Source of the DNA: a virus
Length of the DNA stretch: 22,229 nucleotides
IMG/VR virus record: IMGVR_UViG_3300024517_000119
Location: 1 to 22,229 of that record
Reading direction: 5' to 3' (one strand)
The translations under genes were made by a program, and so were the position numbers. The notes under the pieces are model-generated. The model saw nothing but the letters and a program-made list of their open reading frames with translations. It was not told where the DNA came from and ran no database searches. This document shows positions 15,651-22,229 of this stretch, one piece after another (position 1 is the first letter of the stretch; every line of letters begins with the position of its first letter).

Positions 15651-15916
15651 TGATACAAAGTATCTTTGTGCTCTTTAGATAATTGCTTGTTCGCCAATTT
15701 TCCTGTTTCTGCAACAGAAGTAATTTCGTTGACAATCATATCTAAAGCCTTTGAGAGTGTATAAAGCCACTCTCGTGCTTCCGAATCACGCATAGGCGAA
15801 TTTTTCCATTCAAGGTCAATCGCCTGACGGATTCTTTTCACCGCATTGGTGAAAATCTCATCCTCTAAAAATCTTTTAGCTTGTATTCCTTTTGACTTTT
15901 CTTTATCTAAACCCAT
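15647..15916 (-). CDS. Small helical protein between portal-side genes and scaffold (89 aa)
   Basis: 89 residues, entirely helical and charged: GLDKEKSKGIQAKRFLEDEI, FTNAVKRIRQAIDLEW, SEAREWLYTLSKALDMIVNE, and a Lys/Gln-rich end. Short proteins of this style between the portal and scaffold genes are common in podoviruses and have no established role; a head-assembly chaperone would fit. The ATG at 15916 shares one base with the preceding TAA (TAATG). I see no cysteine or metal-binding pattern. Confidence 0.68.
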   Translation of the reverse strand: MGLDKEKSKGIQAKRFLEDEIFTNAVKRIRQAIDLEWKNSPMRDSEAREWLYTLSKALDMIVNEITSVAETGKLANKQLSKEHKDTLYH

Positions 15917-17241
15917 TAACGCCCTTTAGTAAATTGACCTTTTTTTGGATCATAACTCTCTTTAAATCGAGAGATATTTTTTACTATTCTTTCTTGTTGT
16001 TTATTCAATTCTTTATCACTCATAGTTTTAGTTTTTTTAGTATCTTTTTGTTTTGGTTGAGATTTAACTCGAACATGTTGATCTGTTGTCATATCCCTAG
16101 TTGATTCTGTTGTGCTTCTAATTTTTTTAAGACCTTCTTCAACTTTCTTATCAGAAGCCTTGATGTCTTTCCAAGCCTCCTTTAAATCATTTTTTTGTGT
16201 TGATGTAAGGTTCACACTATCTTTTACTTTATCATACCATTCCTGGTCGAATTTAGATGGAATGGACTTGTTGGCTTTTGCTGCCGCCTTGATGGTTTCA
16301 ATCGCATCATCCATTGAACCAAAGGCTGCCTTTTGTCCGCTTGCCGTTACAAACTTATTATCAGTAGGATCGTAGTATCCTCCTTTGCTTGTGTAATACA
16401 CAACTTCCTGTTCTCCTGTACCCGTCATAGTTGGGGCATATTGATTGATAGTTTTCTGAACAGATTTGAAAGTGCCAGGTATTTTAATTGGTTTTGAAGT
16501 AAATCTTTCACTAATTTCAGTTTCCGTTAATCCTTGTTTTAATATATCATTATAAAATTGGGCTTTTTGATCCAACACTCTAAACTGTGGGGAGTGCATC
16601 GCAAAGGATAAACTGTCAGCAGTTCCGCTTCCCTGTAACATTCCCTTTTGATTGAGTGAATCGAGGAACCAATCATATTTCTTGTCATTCATTATTTGGG
16701 CTGGACCAGAAATCATATTTCCATATATTCCTAACTTACCTGCATCAACTTGCATAGAACCCATTAATCTTCCATCTTCATCAATATAACCTTTTGATTG
16801 TCCAAATGCCATCAACTCCTGTTCCGTCATTTGGTTCATTGGCTTGTTGCTTGGATAGGTGTAAATATCCTGGGTAAAGTCATCGCTGGTGAAATCACCA
16901 TAAGGTGTGGATACGGTATCTCGAACATCGGAGCTATAATCAATTTCTCCTCCGCCTCCGCCACCGCCTCCGTTTGGTGGTGGTTCAGTTGTAATAGGGT
17001 CAACACCAGGAGCTTGTGGTACTACTCCGTATTGGGGATAATTCAAATTCGGATTGGGTTGAACCTTATAAGGAAATTGATTAAAGGTATTAAAACCAGT
17101 ATCATATCCCTTAATTTGATCTTCGGTTAAACCTTGGGATAATAAAGTATTATAGTTTGGCAGGGAATAATTGTAATTATATAAACCCATTCCTCCTTGG
17201 TTAATGCCTAATAAATTTTGTAAATAAGGATTCTGTGCCAT
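15916..17241 (-). CDS. Virion-associated protein with Gly-rich linker (441 aa), unrecognised
   Basis: 441 residues; I do not recognise the family. The N-terminal ~90 residues are Asn/Tyr/Pro/Gln-rich and probably disordered (NPYLQNLLGINQGGMGLYN, PNPNLNYPQYG). Eight consecutive glycines at 91-98 separate this from an ordered part. Two short similar elements, QGLTEDQI and QGLTETEI, occur in the two halves. The middle has FLDSLNQKGMLQGSGTAD and FRVLDQKAQFYNDILK. The C-terminus is helical and very Lys-rich. Between portal and scaffold, it could be an internal core or portal-associated protein. Start within TAATG after the portal stop. Confidence 0.65.
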   Translation of the reverse strand: MAQNPYLQNLLGINQGGMGLYNYNYSLPNYNTLLSQGLTEDQIKGYDTGFNTFNQFPYKVQPNPNLNYPQYGVVPQAPGVDPITTEPPPNGGGGGGGGEIDYSSDVRDTVSTPYGDFTSDDFTQDIYTYPSNKPMNQMTEQELMAFGQSKGYIDEDGRLMGSMQVDAGKLGIYGNMISGPAQIMNDKKYDWFLDSLNQKGMLQGSGTADSLSFAMHSPQFRVLDQKAQFYNDILKQGLTETEISERFTSKPIKIPGTFKSVQKTINQYAPTMTGTGEQEVVYYTSKGGYYDPTDNKFVTASGQKAAFGSMDDAIETIKAAAKANKSIPSKFDQEWYDKVKDSVNLTSTQKNDLKEAWKDIKASDKKVEEGLKKIRSTTESTRDMTTDQHVRVKSQPKQKDTKKTKTMSDKELNKQQERIVKNISRFKESYDPKKGQFTKGR

Positions 17242-19238
17242 TATCGTCCACCATTGGTTTTAATCAAGGCTGTTTCAATTTCAGCAGCTTTACGCAATTC
17301 GGTTGAATCTATTTTCTCCGCCTCTATTTTCAGTTTTGCCTGTAGTTCTAAAATCTTCACTTGCATGTCCACCATCATTTCCTCTCGCTTCTGTTGGAGA
17401 GTAGCGATTGTTTTTTCCTTCTCTGCCTGTATCTCCGCCATCGCTGTTTGGATTAACGGATCAGGTTGTGGAGGAGGTGGAGGTGGTGCTGTTTCGGGAT
17501 CGACAAAGAATGGTTCGGCTGATTTGAAACCAGCGTTAATAACCAACTTCTCTAAAGTGTTGTAGATTTTTTGGTCATCCACCAAGCGACCATATCCGCC
17601 TTGTTGAATTAATGTTTTCTGTATGTTTAAAATTTGTGAAAGTAATGCAACACGCTGATCGGTATTTCCCGTTCCTAGACCAACTTGAATGGATACATCC
17701 ATGTCATAGTTTTGCCAGTCTTTTGGATTCATTTTGTAGAACTGGTTGCGAAGCCTGATTGTTCTTTCCTCATCCTGGTATTTTGTTACCAAGTGCATGA
17801 TGCTGCGGAACATATCCTTCACGCCCGTTTCAGCAAAGATACGAGCTATCAATTCAATTCGTTGTGTCGCTGCGTTGACTAAAGCATTTACGCCTGTGGC
17901 AGTAGTGTGTGATTTTTGTATCACATTTGGATCGGCTCCCATTTGGGATCGGGAGATTCCTGTTCGTGCCTCTTTCAGTTGGTCAATTTTTTCCAACATG
18001 GCAAGACCTTCATTCAAGAAACTAGGAGTTGCCAAAGGTGTTACCGCTCCAGGTCCTTTCACTCGGATAATTCCGCCAGGCCGTGATGTGATTAAGTCAT
18101 CTAAATTCACTTGTCCATCAATAACGACATTCCTTGCATTGTTCTGCAAGTACATGTTGTCCATTGTTTGTCGCAGGACAGTTGATTTGATAAGTTGTAA
18201 ATCCATGACCAAATCCGCCACACTCATTCCAAAGAATAGGTGGGGCATAGGAATTGGTGTTACCATGGAAAATGGAATGTCATCTATGGGTTCGTTATCC
18301 AGTATGTGATTTCTATTGCCAGCCATCGTAATTTTACGAAGCTGTGCTTTTCCGTTTCCGTTGTAATCTAACCGAGCGTAACATTCCATTAGTTCGATGT
18401 AATCCGTTGACTTGTCAATGGATTGAAATTCTATTGCGGGATCGGCTGTTTCGTACAGCTCCCTTGTTGTGTGTTCCTGATTGTAAAAACTGTTTGTATA
18501 AGTTGGAAGTTTACTGACTACTTTTTTGGAATAGCCCATGTTTAGCAGTTGTGTTCTTGTTCTGAACAGTCGGTGGGCAAAGAACTGGGCATCCTGAATG
18601 TTGATCGCATTACGGGCAACATAAACATCCTCTGGTGCAACGCTGTCAACTTTTACTCGACCAATCTTCTTTGTTCGTGTAATCTTAACATCGTGAATAT
18701 ATTCCACGCCTATGTCTGTTTCTACTTCCTGCTCGTCATGTTCGTCTATACTCACTTCATCATCAATTAATAAAGTTTGGTATTCTACTTCCGTGAGTTC
18801 CTTGTATTCTTCTTCAACCTTTTTTTCTTCCTCCAGCCAGAAATGTTTGACGAAACCATTTTTCTGCAAGAGGGCATCCTTGAATAAATTGTAGAGAATG
18901 AGAAAACCTGGATTGTCTTTCATAAAGACATAGTTTACATAATCGGTGCATTGGTCTGCAACCTGCTGATCCTCTGGTCCCTTGGGTTCAAATCTTACGA
19001 TCTGTTCTCCTGCGGTAAAAATGCGTAGGAGTGACGGCAATATGCTCTCAATTACCTCCAATACATCTTGTGATACTACCTGTGATCGGCCTTCAACTTC
19101 ATTACCATAAGGTTCTCCCAGGTAATATTTAAAGGCAGCTCTGCGTTCCTGCGGAATCTTTCCTGATAAATACCCTAGAGATTGTTCAAGCTGTTGACCG
19201 AGCAAAGCGAGTATCTCTGAATCTCGCATTTTTGCCAT
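17241..19238 (-). CDS. Portal protein (P22-like)
   Basis: 665 residues. The start MRDSEILALLGQQLEQSLGY, the segment QERRAAFKYYLGEPYGNEVE, and GRSQVVSQDVLEVIESILP followed by LLRIFTAGEQIVRFEP are characteristic of the P22-type portal family. Also visible are GFVKHFWLEE with a long acidic stretch (135-175), DSVAPEDVYVARNA, FFGMSVADLVMDLQLIKSTV and RPGGIIRVKGPGAV. TGISRSQMGADPNVIQKSHT is a strongly conserved portal motif. Residues 585-590 are six prolines, followed by a long coiled coil rich in K/E/Q (about 595-665). Twelve copies form the head vertex channel for packaging. Start ATG at 19238, six bases after the previous stop. Confidence 0.9.
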   Translation of the reverse strand: MAKMRDSEILALLGQQLEQSLGYLSGKIPQERRAAFKYYLGEPYGNEVEGRSQVVSQDVLEVIESILPSLLRIFTAGEQIVRFEPKGPEDQQVADQCTDYVNYVFMKDNPGFLILYNLFKDALLQKNGFVKHFWLEEEKKVEEEYKELTEVEYQTLLIDDEVSIDEHDEQEVETDIGVEYIHDVKITRTKKIGRVKVDSVAPEDVYVARNAINIQDAQFFAHRLFRTRTQLLNMGYSKKVVSKLPTYTNSFYNQEHTTRELYETADPAIEFQSIDKSTDYIELMECYARLDYNGNGKAQLRKITMAGNRNHILDNEPIDDIPFSMVTPIPMPHLFFGMSVADLVMDLQLIKSTVLRQTMDNMYLQNNARNVVIDGQVNLDDLITSRPGGIIRVKGPGAVTPLATPSFLNEGLAMLEKIDQLKEARTGISRSQMGADPNVIQKSHTTATGVNALVNAATQRIELIARIFAETGVKDMFRSIMHLVTKYQDEERTIRLRNQFYKMNPKDWQNYDMDVSIQVGLGTGNTDQRVALLSQILNIQKTLIQQGGYGRLVDDQKIYNTLEKLVINAGFKSAEPFFVDPETAPPPPPPQPDPLIQTAMAEIQAEKEKTIATLQQKREEMMVDMQVKILELQAKLKIEAEKIDSTELRKAAEIETALIKTNGGR

Positions 19239-19244
19239 GATTTA

Positions 19245-19496
19245 TTAAGCTTTTCCCCAGTTTTTAGGGTGTATCCTATCTGGATCAAATAGTTTTCCAC
19301 GGGTAAGATTTTTTGTTGTCGCCCAAACCTTTGGTTCGCTTGGAACGGCTGTAGATTTGCCTTTGTCATTCGGCTGTGCTGCTGCATCGAGCCTGTTGAT
19401 TTCGGCATCATACCCAGCAACCCTGTATTCGCTTCGTACAGAGCCTTTTCCAAAACTCAATTTGCCATGGTATTTTTTTCCGTTTGAAGTTCCCAT
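19245..19496 (-). CDS. Small basic protein between terminase and portal (83 aa)
   Basis: I choose the ATG at 19496 over the one at 19508: it shares one base with the TAA of the small terminase gene (TAATG) and has GGGAG upstream at the right spacing. The product is basic and Gly/Lys-rich: MGTSNGKKYHGKLSFGKGS, then YRVAGYDAEINRLDAAAQ, VPSEPKVWATTKNLTRGKLF and an ending HPKNWGKA. Not recognised. The location suggests a terminase or portal accessory protein, but no motif shows a function. Confidence 0.6.
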   Translation of the reverse strand: MGTSNGKKYHGKLSFGKGSVRSEYRVAGYDAEINRLDAAAQPNDKGKSTAVPSEPKVWATTKNLTRGKLFDPDRIHPKNWGKA

Positions 19497-19912
19497 TATT
19501 TCTCCCATCTAATTATAAGGGGCTGACCATCAGCTCCCACAATTTCCTGTTGGTTTTTATCACCATACACTTTTGGCACTAATTTACTAGCCGACCAATG
19601 TGCATCGTGCATCAGTAATTTTAAAGCATGGGTTTCTTCCAACCCTACTTTTCCTTTTCCCTCTTTTGACCGTTCATAGGTATCAAGGGCTTTTTTCCTG
19701 TTATCGGATAAAATATATTCTATGCCTTCCATCTTCGCTTGGCTGTAGCGTGCCTGAAAGCCTTCCTTTGTCTTGAACCAGTCCCTGACTGTTTTCCAAC
19801 AAGGCATACCTTTCTCGGAAGTAATGGTGCGAATAGCTTCACCTGAAGCGAGCCTGTCGCATATATGTTCCTCTAGTTCCTTTGTATGTATTTCTGGTCG
19901 TCCTGCTGTCAT
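19496..19912 (-). CDS. terS: Terminase small subunit
   Basis: 138 residues. The N-terminus TAGRPEIHTKELEEHICDRL, then ASGEAIRTITSEKGMPCWKT and VRDWFKTKEGFQARYSQAK, is a helix-turn-helix of the phage small-terminase type (the G-R-P start and the M-P-x-W-x-T-V-x-x-W motif are typical). The following helical part (YILSDNRKKALDTYERSKEG and LLMHDAHWSASKLVPKVYGD) is the usual oligomerisation region. It recognises the packaging site and recruits TerL. The ATG at 19912 shares one base with the TAA of the large-terminase gene (TAATG). The usual order is terS then terL; here terS is second. Confidence 0.85.
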   Translation of the reverse strand: MTAGRPEIHTKELEEHICDRLASGEAIRTITSEKGMPCWKTVRDWFKTKEGFQARYSQAKMEGIEYILSDNRKKALDTYERSKEGKGKVGLEETHALKLLMHDAHWSASKLVPKVYGDKNQQEIVGADGQPLIIRWEK

Positions 19913-21162
19913 TAAACTATTCCCATCTTTGGATATTTTATGTTGCTAGCAAAGTTGGTTGATTGATTCAATCCAACGGCTAGATACCGAAACGCATCCG
20001 AGCCATGCGAGGCCCAGGTGTGTTTGGGTTTATTTTGTATGTGTCCTGTTCTGTCGTTTCGTTCCCATGAATATTGTCGCAGGGCTTCCAAGCCCAGTTT
20101 GCATTTTTCTTTGTCAAACCAGCAACGAGGCAGAATCATGCGTGCTGCATTAATCCCGTCCTCAATCAAGAGCTTGGGAACAATGGTGAAATATAATCCT
20201 AAATTATTGGCTATTTCCACTCTGCTTTGTCCTGATCCTAATTCCCTTACTTTGAGGTCATGGGGGCCAAAATGATTCTCATATTTAAAATCCTTGCTTG
20301 CCAGGTACTTAACATAATGTTCTAAACTTCGACCTGAATTTTCATAATATTCAATCAAATGAATACGGTTGCCGACATTCTGGGAAAACCAGATGGCGGT
20401 TGCATCTCCTATGCCAAGGTCCCAATGCGTGTTCACTTGGTACTGGGGATCGTATTCTATTTTCGTTATCTGTCCCTTCTCCGTAATCTCGGAGATCGCT
20501 CGGGTATATATTCCCCCTAATACCCCTGCATCGAAGGAACATTCAAATTCCTGTTCGTATTGCTCTGGGGACATGAGGGCTTTTGAGGCTTCGAGTTCCT
20601 CTGCGTCTATAATTTTTGTATCACTCGCCTTGAATACAGAGGAATACCAGTCCTTTGAGTTTCTTGCGTTCTCAAAAAGGTCAAAAAAAGCGTTATGCCC
20701 TGCTGGAGTGCCAATCGCTATCAGCCAACCTTTCCTGTCGGACAAGGCAGGTCGCAAGACCTCCCATATCGCAGGGGGCATCATCGCAATTTCATCAACA
20801 ACGATGCCATCAAATCTCATTCCTCGTAGATTCTGGTAGGCATCCGCTCCAAAGCATTGGATTCTTCTCTTGCCAGGAAGATCCACCCTTAATTCTGTTT
20901 CATGATAATGAACATTGGGGATGGTTCCTGTATATTCCATCAAATAGCTCCAGGCGGTCTGTTTCGCCATCCTGTAGGTAGGGGCTATATACCCATACTT
21001 GGGGCTAGAGAGGGTGTTGGTCATACATTTTCGGATCAGTTCGTTGAGAACAAGGCAGGTTTTTCCAAACCTCCTGTGTGCCACCAGAACATTCCACCTT
21101 TTCAGGTTGTCATGTATGATCTTTTGATGTTCCCTCGGCTTATACGGTATCGTTATCTTCAT
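19912..21162 (-). CDS. terL: Terminase large subunit (ATPase-nuclease)
   Basis: 416 residues, complete. The ATPase domain has Walker A AHRRFGKT (28-35), Walker B GIVVDE (119-124; catalytic pair D123-E124) and the coupling motif IAIGTPAG (148-155). The nuclease domain has the acidic residues D248 in NTHWDLGIGDATAIW, D302 in FGPHDLKV and D389 in SHGSDAFRYLAVG, fitting the RNase H-like terminase nuclease. It drives DNA into the head through the portal and cuts the concatemer. The ATG at 21162 has no good ribosome-binding site and lies inside the last codons of the overlapping ORF (stop 21142-21140), so translation is probably coupled to it. Confidence 0.95.
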   Translation of the reverse strand: MKITIPYKPREHQKIIHDNLKRWNVLVAHRRFGKTCLVLNELIRKCMTNTLSSPKYGYIAPTYRMAKQTAWSYLMEYTGTIPNVHYHETELRVDLPGKRRIQCFGADAYQNLRGMRFDGIVVDEIAMMPPAIWEVLRPALSDRKGWLIAIGTPAGHNAFFDLFENARNSKDWYSSVFKASDTKIIDAEELEASKALMSPEQYEQEFECSFDAGVLGGIYTRAISEITEKGQITKIEYDPQYQVNTHWDLGIGDATAIWFSQNVGNRIHLIEYYENSGRSLEHYVKYLASKDFKYENHFGPHDLKVRELGSGQSRVEIANNLGLYFTIVPKLLIEDGINAARMILPRCWFDKEKCKLGLEALRQYSWERNDRTGHIQNKPKHTWASHGSDAFRYLAVGLNQSTNFASNIKYPKMGIV

Positions 21163-22060
21163 TACTTTTATGCTCGAACAGAACTTGGTCCGCTAAAGCC
21201 GTTGAACCCCTTTTTTTCCTGTGCTGATAGCCACCCTTGTTATTCGGACCTATCCTGCTGTCCTGCTGTGTCGGCGTTCTCCACATTGAGGGTTTGGATA
21301 ATTGATTGCCCGATGTAGAACGGGATTTGAGGGACGAGGCTGTTTCCGAGTGCTTTAAGTCTGTCCACCCTGTGGGGTATCCCATGAGCCACTCGACCCA
21401 CATCGGGTTCAACGCTCCACCACCCTTGATCCATTGATCCTTGTCGCTCCTCGCCACTTTCTGTGGCAGTAAATTCCGATCCGAATTGACCACGGCTTTT
21501 CCACTGTCCTTCCAGTCCCTCGCTGTGGGTGTCGGCCATGTCCTGTGGGGCTTCTCGCTTCGGCTGTCCGTTACGGCTGCCGTCAAACTCCATCCGTGCG
21601 TTCCCTTTACCATGCTCGGAGCTGGCTGTTCGTAATACGCCATCCTTGGTGTCGCTCTCGGTGTTGGCCACATCGTTATCATTTCTGAAAGATAGCCCGT
21701 TTTCCTTCCCGTTGCCGCCCTGCTTGGCCTCATGTGTTTTCTCACTATGTGATCCATGTTTGTCGGAGTGGGCAATAATCCAGATTCTTTCCCTTTGGTG
21801 GTTGGCACCGATGCTCGAAGCTGAAATACTAAATGTCCTTGTGGCGTAACCTTCACCTTCCAGGTCCTCGATAACGGAGTCCAGACCGAGTTTAATGTGT
21901 CCAGCAACATTCTCTCCAATGACCCAAGTGGGCCTTGATTCCTTGATAATTCTAAACATTTCTGGCCAGAGGTGTCTTGGATCTTCAACACCCTTTTGCT
22001 TTCCCGCAACCGAGAAAGGCTGGCAGGGATAGCCACCCGTGATAATGTCAACTGTTCCAA
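21140..22060 (-). CDS. Overlapping +1-frame ORF within the methyltransferase gene (306 aa)
   Basis: A 306-codon ORF fully open in the frame +1 to the methyltransferase, starting TTG at 22060, with AAGGGA upstream and an in-frame stop five codons before. It ends 23 bases inside terL. The translation reads like a real family seen as separate phage and prophage proteins: MLLDTLNSVWTPLSRTWKVK, VTPQGHLVFQLRAS, GLLPTPT (94-100), WPTPRATP (131-138), WPTPTARDWKD (175-185), ALNPMWVEWLMGYPTGWTDL (216-235) and WRTPTQQDSR (260-269). No function is known to me. Either it is a true overlapping gene or a by-product of unusual constraint on the methyltransferase; the length in AT-rich DNA and the full set of family motifs argue for the former. 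Confidence 0.6.
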   Translation of the reverse strand: MEQLTLSRVAIPASLSRLRESKRVLKIQDTSGQKCLELSRNQGPLGSLERMLLDTLNSVWTPLSRTWKVKVTPQGHLVFQLRASVPTTKGKESGLLPTPTNMDHIVRKHMRPSRAATGRKTGYLSEMITMWPTPRATPRMAYYEQPAPSMVKGTHGWSLTAAVTDSRSEKPHRTWPTPTARDWKDSGKAVVNSDRNLLPQKVARSDKDQWIKGGGALNPMWVEWLMGYPTGWTDLKHSETASSLKSRSTSGNQLSKPSMWRTPTQQDSRIGPNNKGGYQHRKKRGSTALADQVLFEHKSNEDNDTV

Positions 22061-22229
22061 TGTCCGTTCCCTTCAATTTTTTTATATCCCCATATATGGG
22101 TACATCTGGCCAATGCTTCTTCAGCACCTTCTGGCAGTACGGATCTATTTCGCAAAAGGCGGATGTTTCAAATCCCCCCGTTCTTTCCAGTCCGAGGGAG
22201 AAACCCCCTATGCCAGAAAAAAGATCAAG
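21240..22229 (-). CDS. C5-cytosine DNA methyltransferase (5' end cut by window)
   Basis: 329 residues visible; a few N-terminal codons are missing. An internal GTG at 22127 is in frame but not the true start, because motif I (LDLFSGIGGFSLGLE) lies upstream of it. Motif IV, with the catalytic cysteine, is GGYPCQPFS (Cys at visible residue 69), motif VI is ENV (106-108) and motif VIII is NHQRERIW (144-151). The region between motif VIII and the end is unusually polar, with ADT/ANTESD-like repeats, where the target-recognition domain normally sits. Motifs IX/X are RVDRLKALGNSLVPQ and the end. It transfers methyl from S-adenosylmethionine to cytosine C5. No partner restriction enzyme is visible, so it is probably an orphan anti-restriction modifier. 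Confidence 0.93.
   Translation of the reverse strand, partial: LDLFSGIGGFSLGLERTGGFETSAFCEIDPYCQKVLKKHWPDVPIYGDIKKLKGTDIGTVDIITGGYPCQPFSVAGKQKGVEDPRHLWPEMFRIIKESRPTWVIGENVAGHIKLGLDSVIEDLEGEGYATRTFSISASSIGANHQRERIWIIAHSDKHGSHSEKTHEAKQGGNGKENGLSFRNDNDVANTESDTKDGVLRTASSEHGKGNARMEFDGSRNGQPKREAPQDMADTHSEGLEGQWKSRGQFGSEFTATESGEERQGSMDQGWWSVEPDVGRVAHGIPHRVDRLKALGNSLVPQIPFYIGQSIIQTLNVENADTAGQQDRSE

Noticed and set aside
17746-18309. 187-codon open frame on the plus strand
   Set aside because: Lies wholly antisense to the portal gene, has no family resemblance and no ribosome-binding site that stands out; a shadow of the portal frame.
19497-19508. Upstream ATG for the small gene after terS (87 residues)
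   Set aside because: The ATG at 19496 has a better-spaced GGGAG and forms the TAATG overlap seen at neighbouring junctions.
20369-20839. 156-codon open frame on the plus strand
   Set aside because: Antisense to the terminase gene, which has all catalytic motifs; composition is that of a shadow frame.
22125-22127. GTG at 22127 as the methyltransferase start
   Set aside because: The frame stays open to the window edge and motif I (LDLFSGIGGFS) lies upstream, so this is an internal valine.
1-22229. tRNA genes, CRISPR arrays, insertion sequences, integrase or attachment sites
   Set aside because: I looked for cloverleaf-like segments, regularly spaced repeats and transposase or integrase motifs on both strands and saw none.

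Overview
The window is almost certainly one contiguous piece of a tailed bacteriophage genome: the DNA-packaging, capsid, short-tail, ejection-protein and tail-fibre block. All 27 genes I can support lie on the minus strand, packed end to end, so the genetic order runs from position 22229 down to 1. There is no ribosomal RNA, tRNA, CRISPR array, insertion sequence or host metabolic gene. Composition is AT-rich by eye, except for the methyltransferase segment at the right edge, which looks more GC-rich. The capsid, portal, adaptor and nozzle types, the lack of tape-measure, sheath and baseplate genes, and the fibre style (short beta-rich proteins, C1q-like tip) suggest a podovirus of the kind common in marine viral DNA. 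The host cannot be read from the sequence.

Layout in transcription order: (1) 22229-21140, an orphan C5-cytosine DNA methyltransferase cut by the window edge, with a second 306-codon ORF inside it in the +1 frame; (2) 21162-19496, terminase large then small subunit (the reverse of the usual order); (3) 19496-15647, a small unknown protein, the portal, a 441-residue Gly-rich unknown and a small helical protein; (4) 15619-13656, scaffold and major capsid protein, with a 20-base palindrome just upstream and a hairpin terminator just downstream; (5) 13540-12584, three small head or head-tail proteins; (6) 12584-10165, adaptor and tail nozzle; (7) 10165-8957, small beta-rich proteins and a GNAT-like protein; (8) 8960-3440, three probable internal virion (ejection) proteins of 273, 307 and 1257 residues; (9) 3447-1, tail-fibre genes, ending in a fibre gene cut by the left edge.

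The genes fit one assembly line. Terminase fills a capsid built on portal and scaffold. Adaptor and nozzle close the head and form the short tail. The 273/307/1257-residue proteins are probably expelled into the host to build a conduit. The fibres recognise the host. The methyltransferase probably marks phage DNA against host restriction.

The most striking features are the dual-coded methyltransferase region, in which both reading frames look like real proteins; the repeated use of a one-base stop/start overlap (TAATG nine times, TAGTG once); and a tandem duplication in the main tail fibre whose copies are nearly identical as protein but heavily diverged at synonymous positions. A 59-codon gene at 1026-1205 is easy to miss because it is so short.
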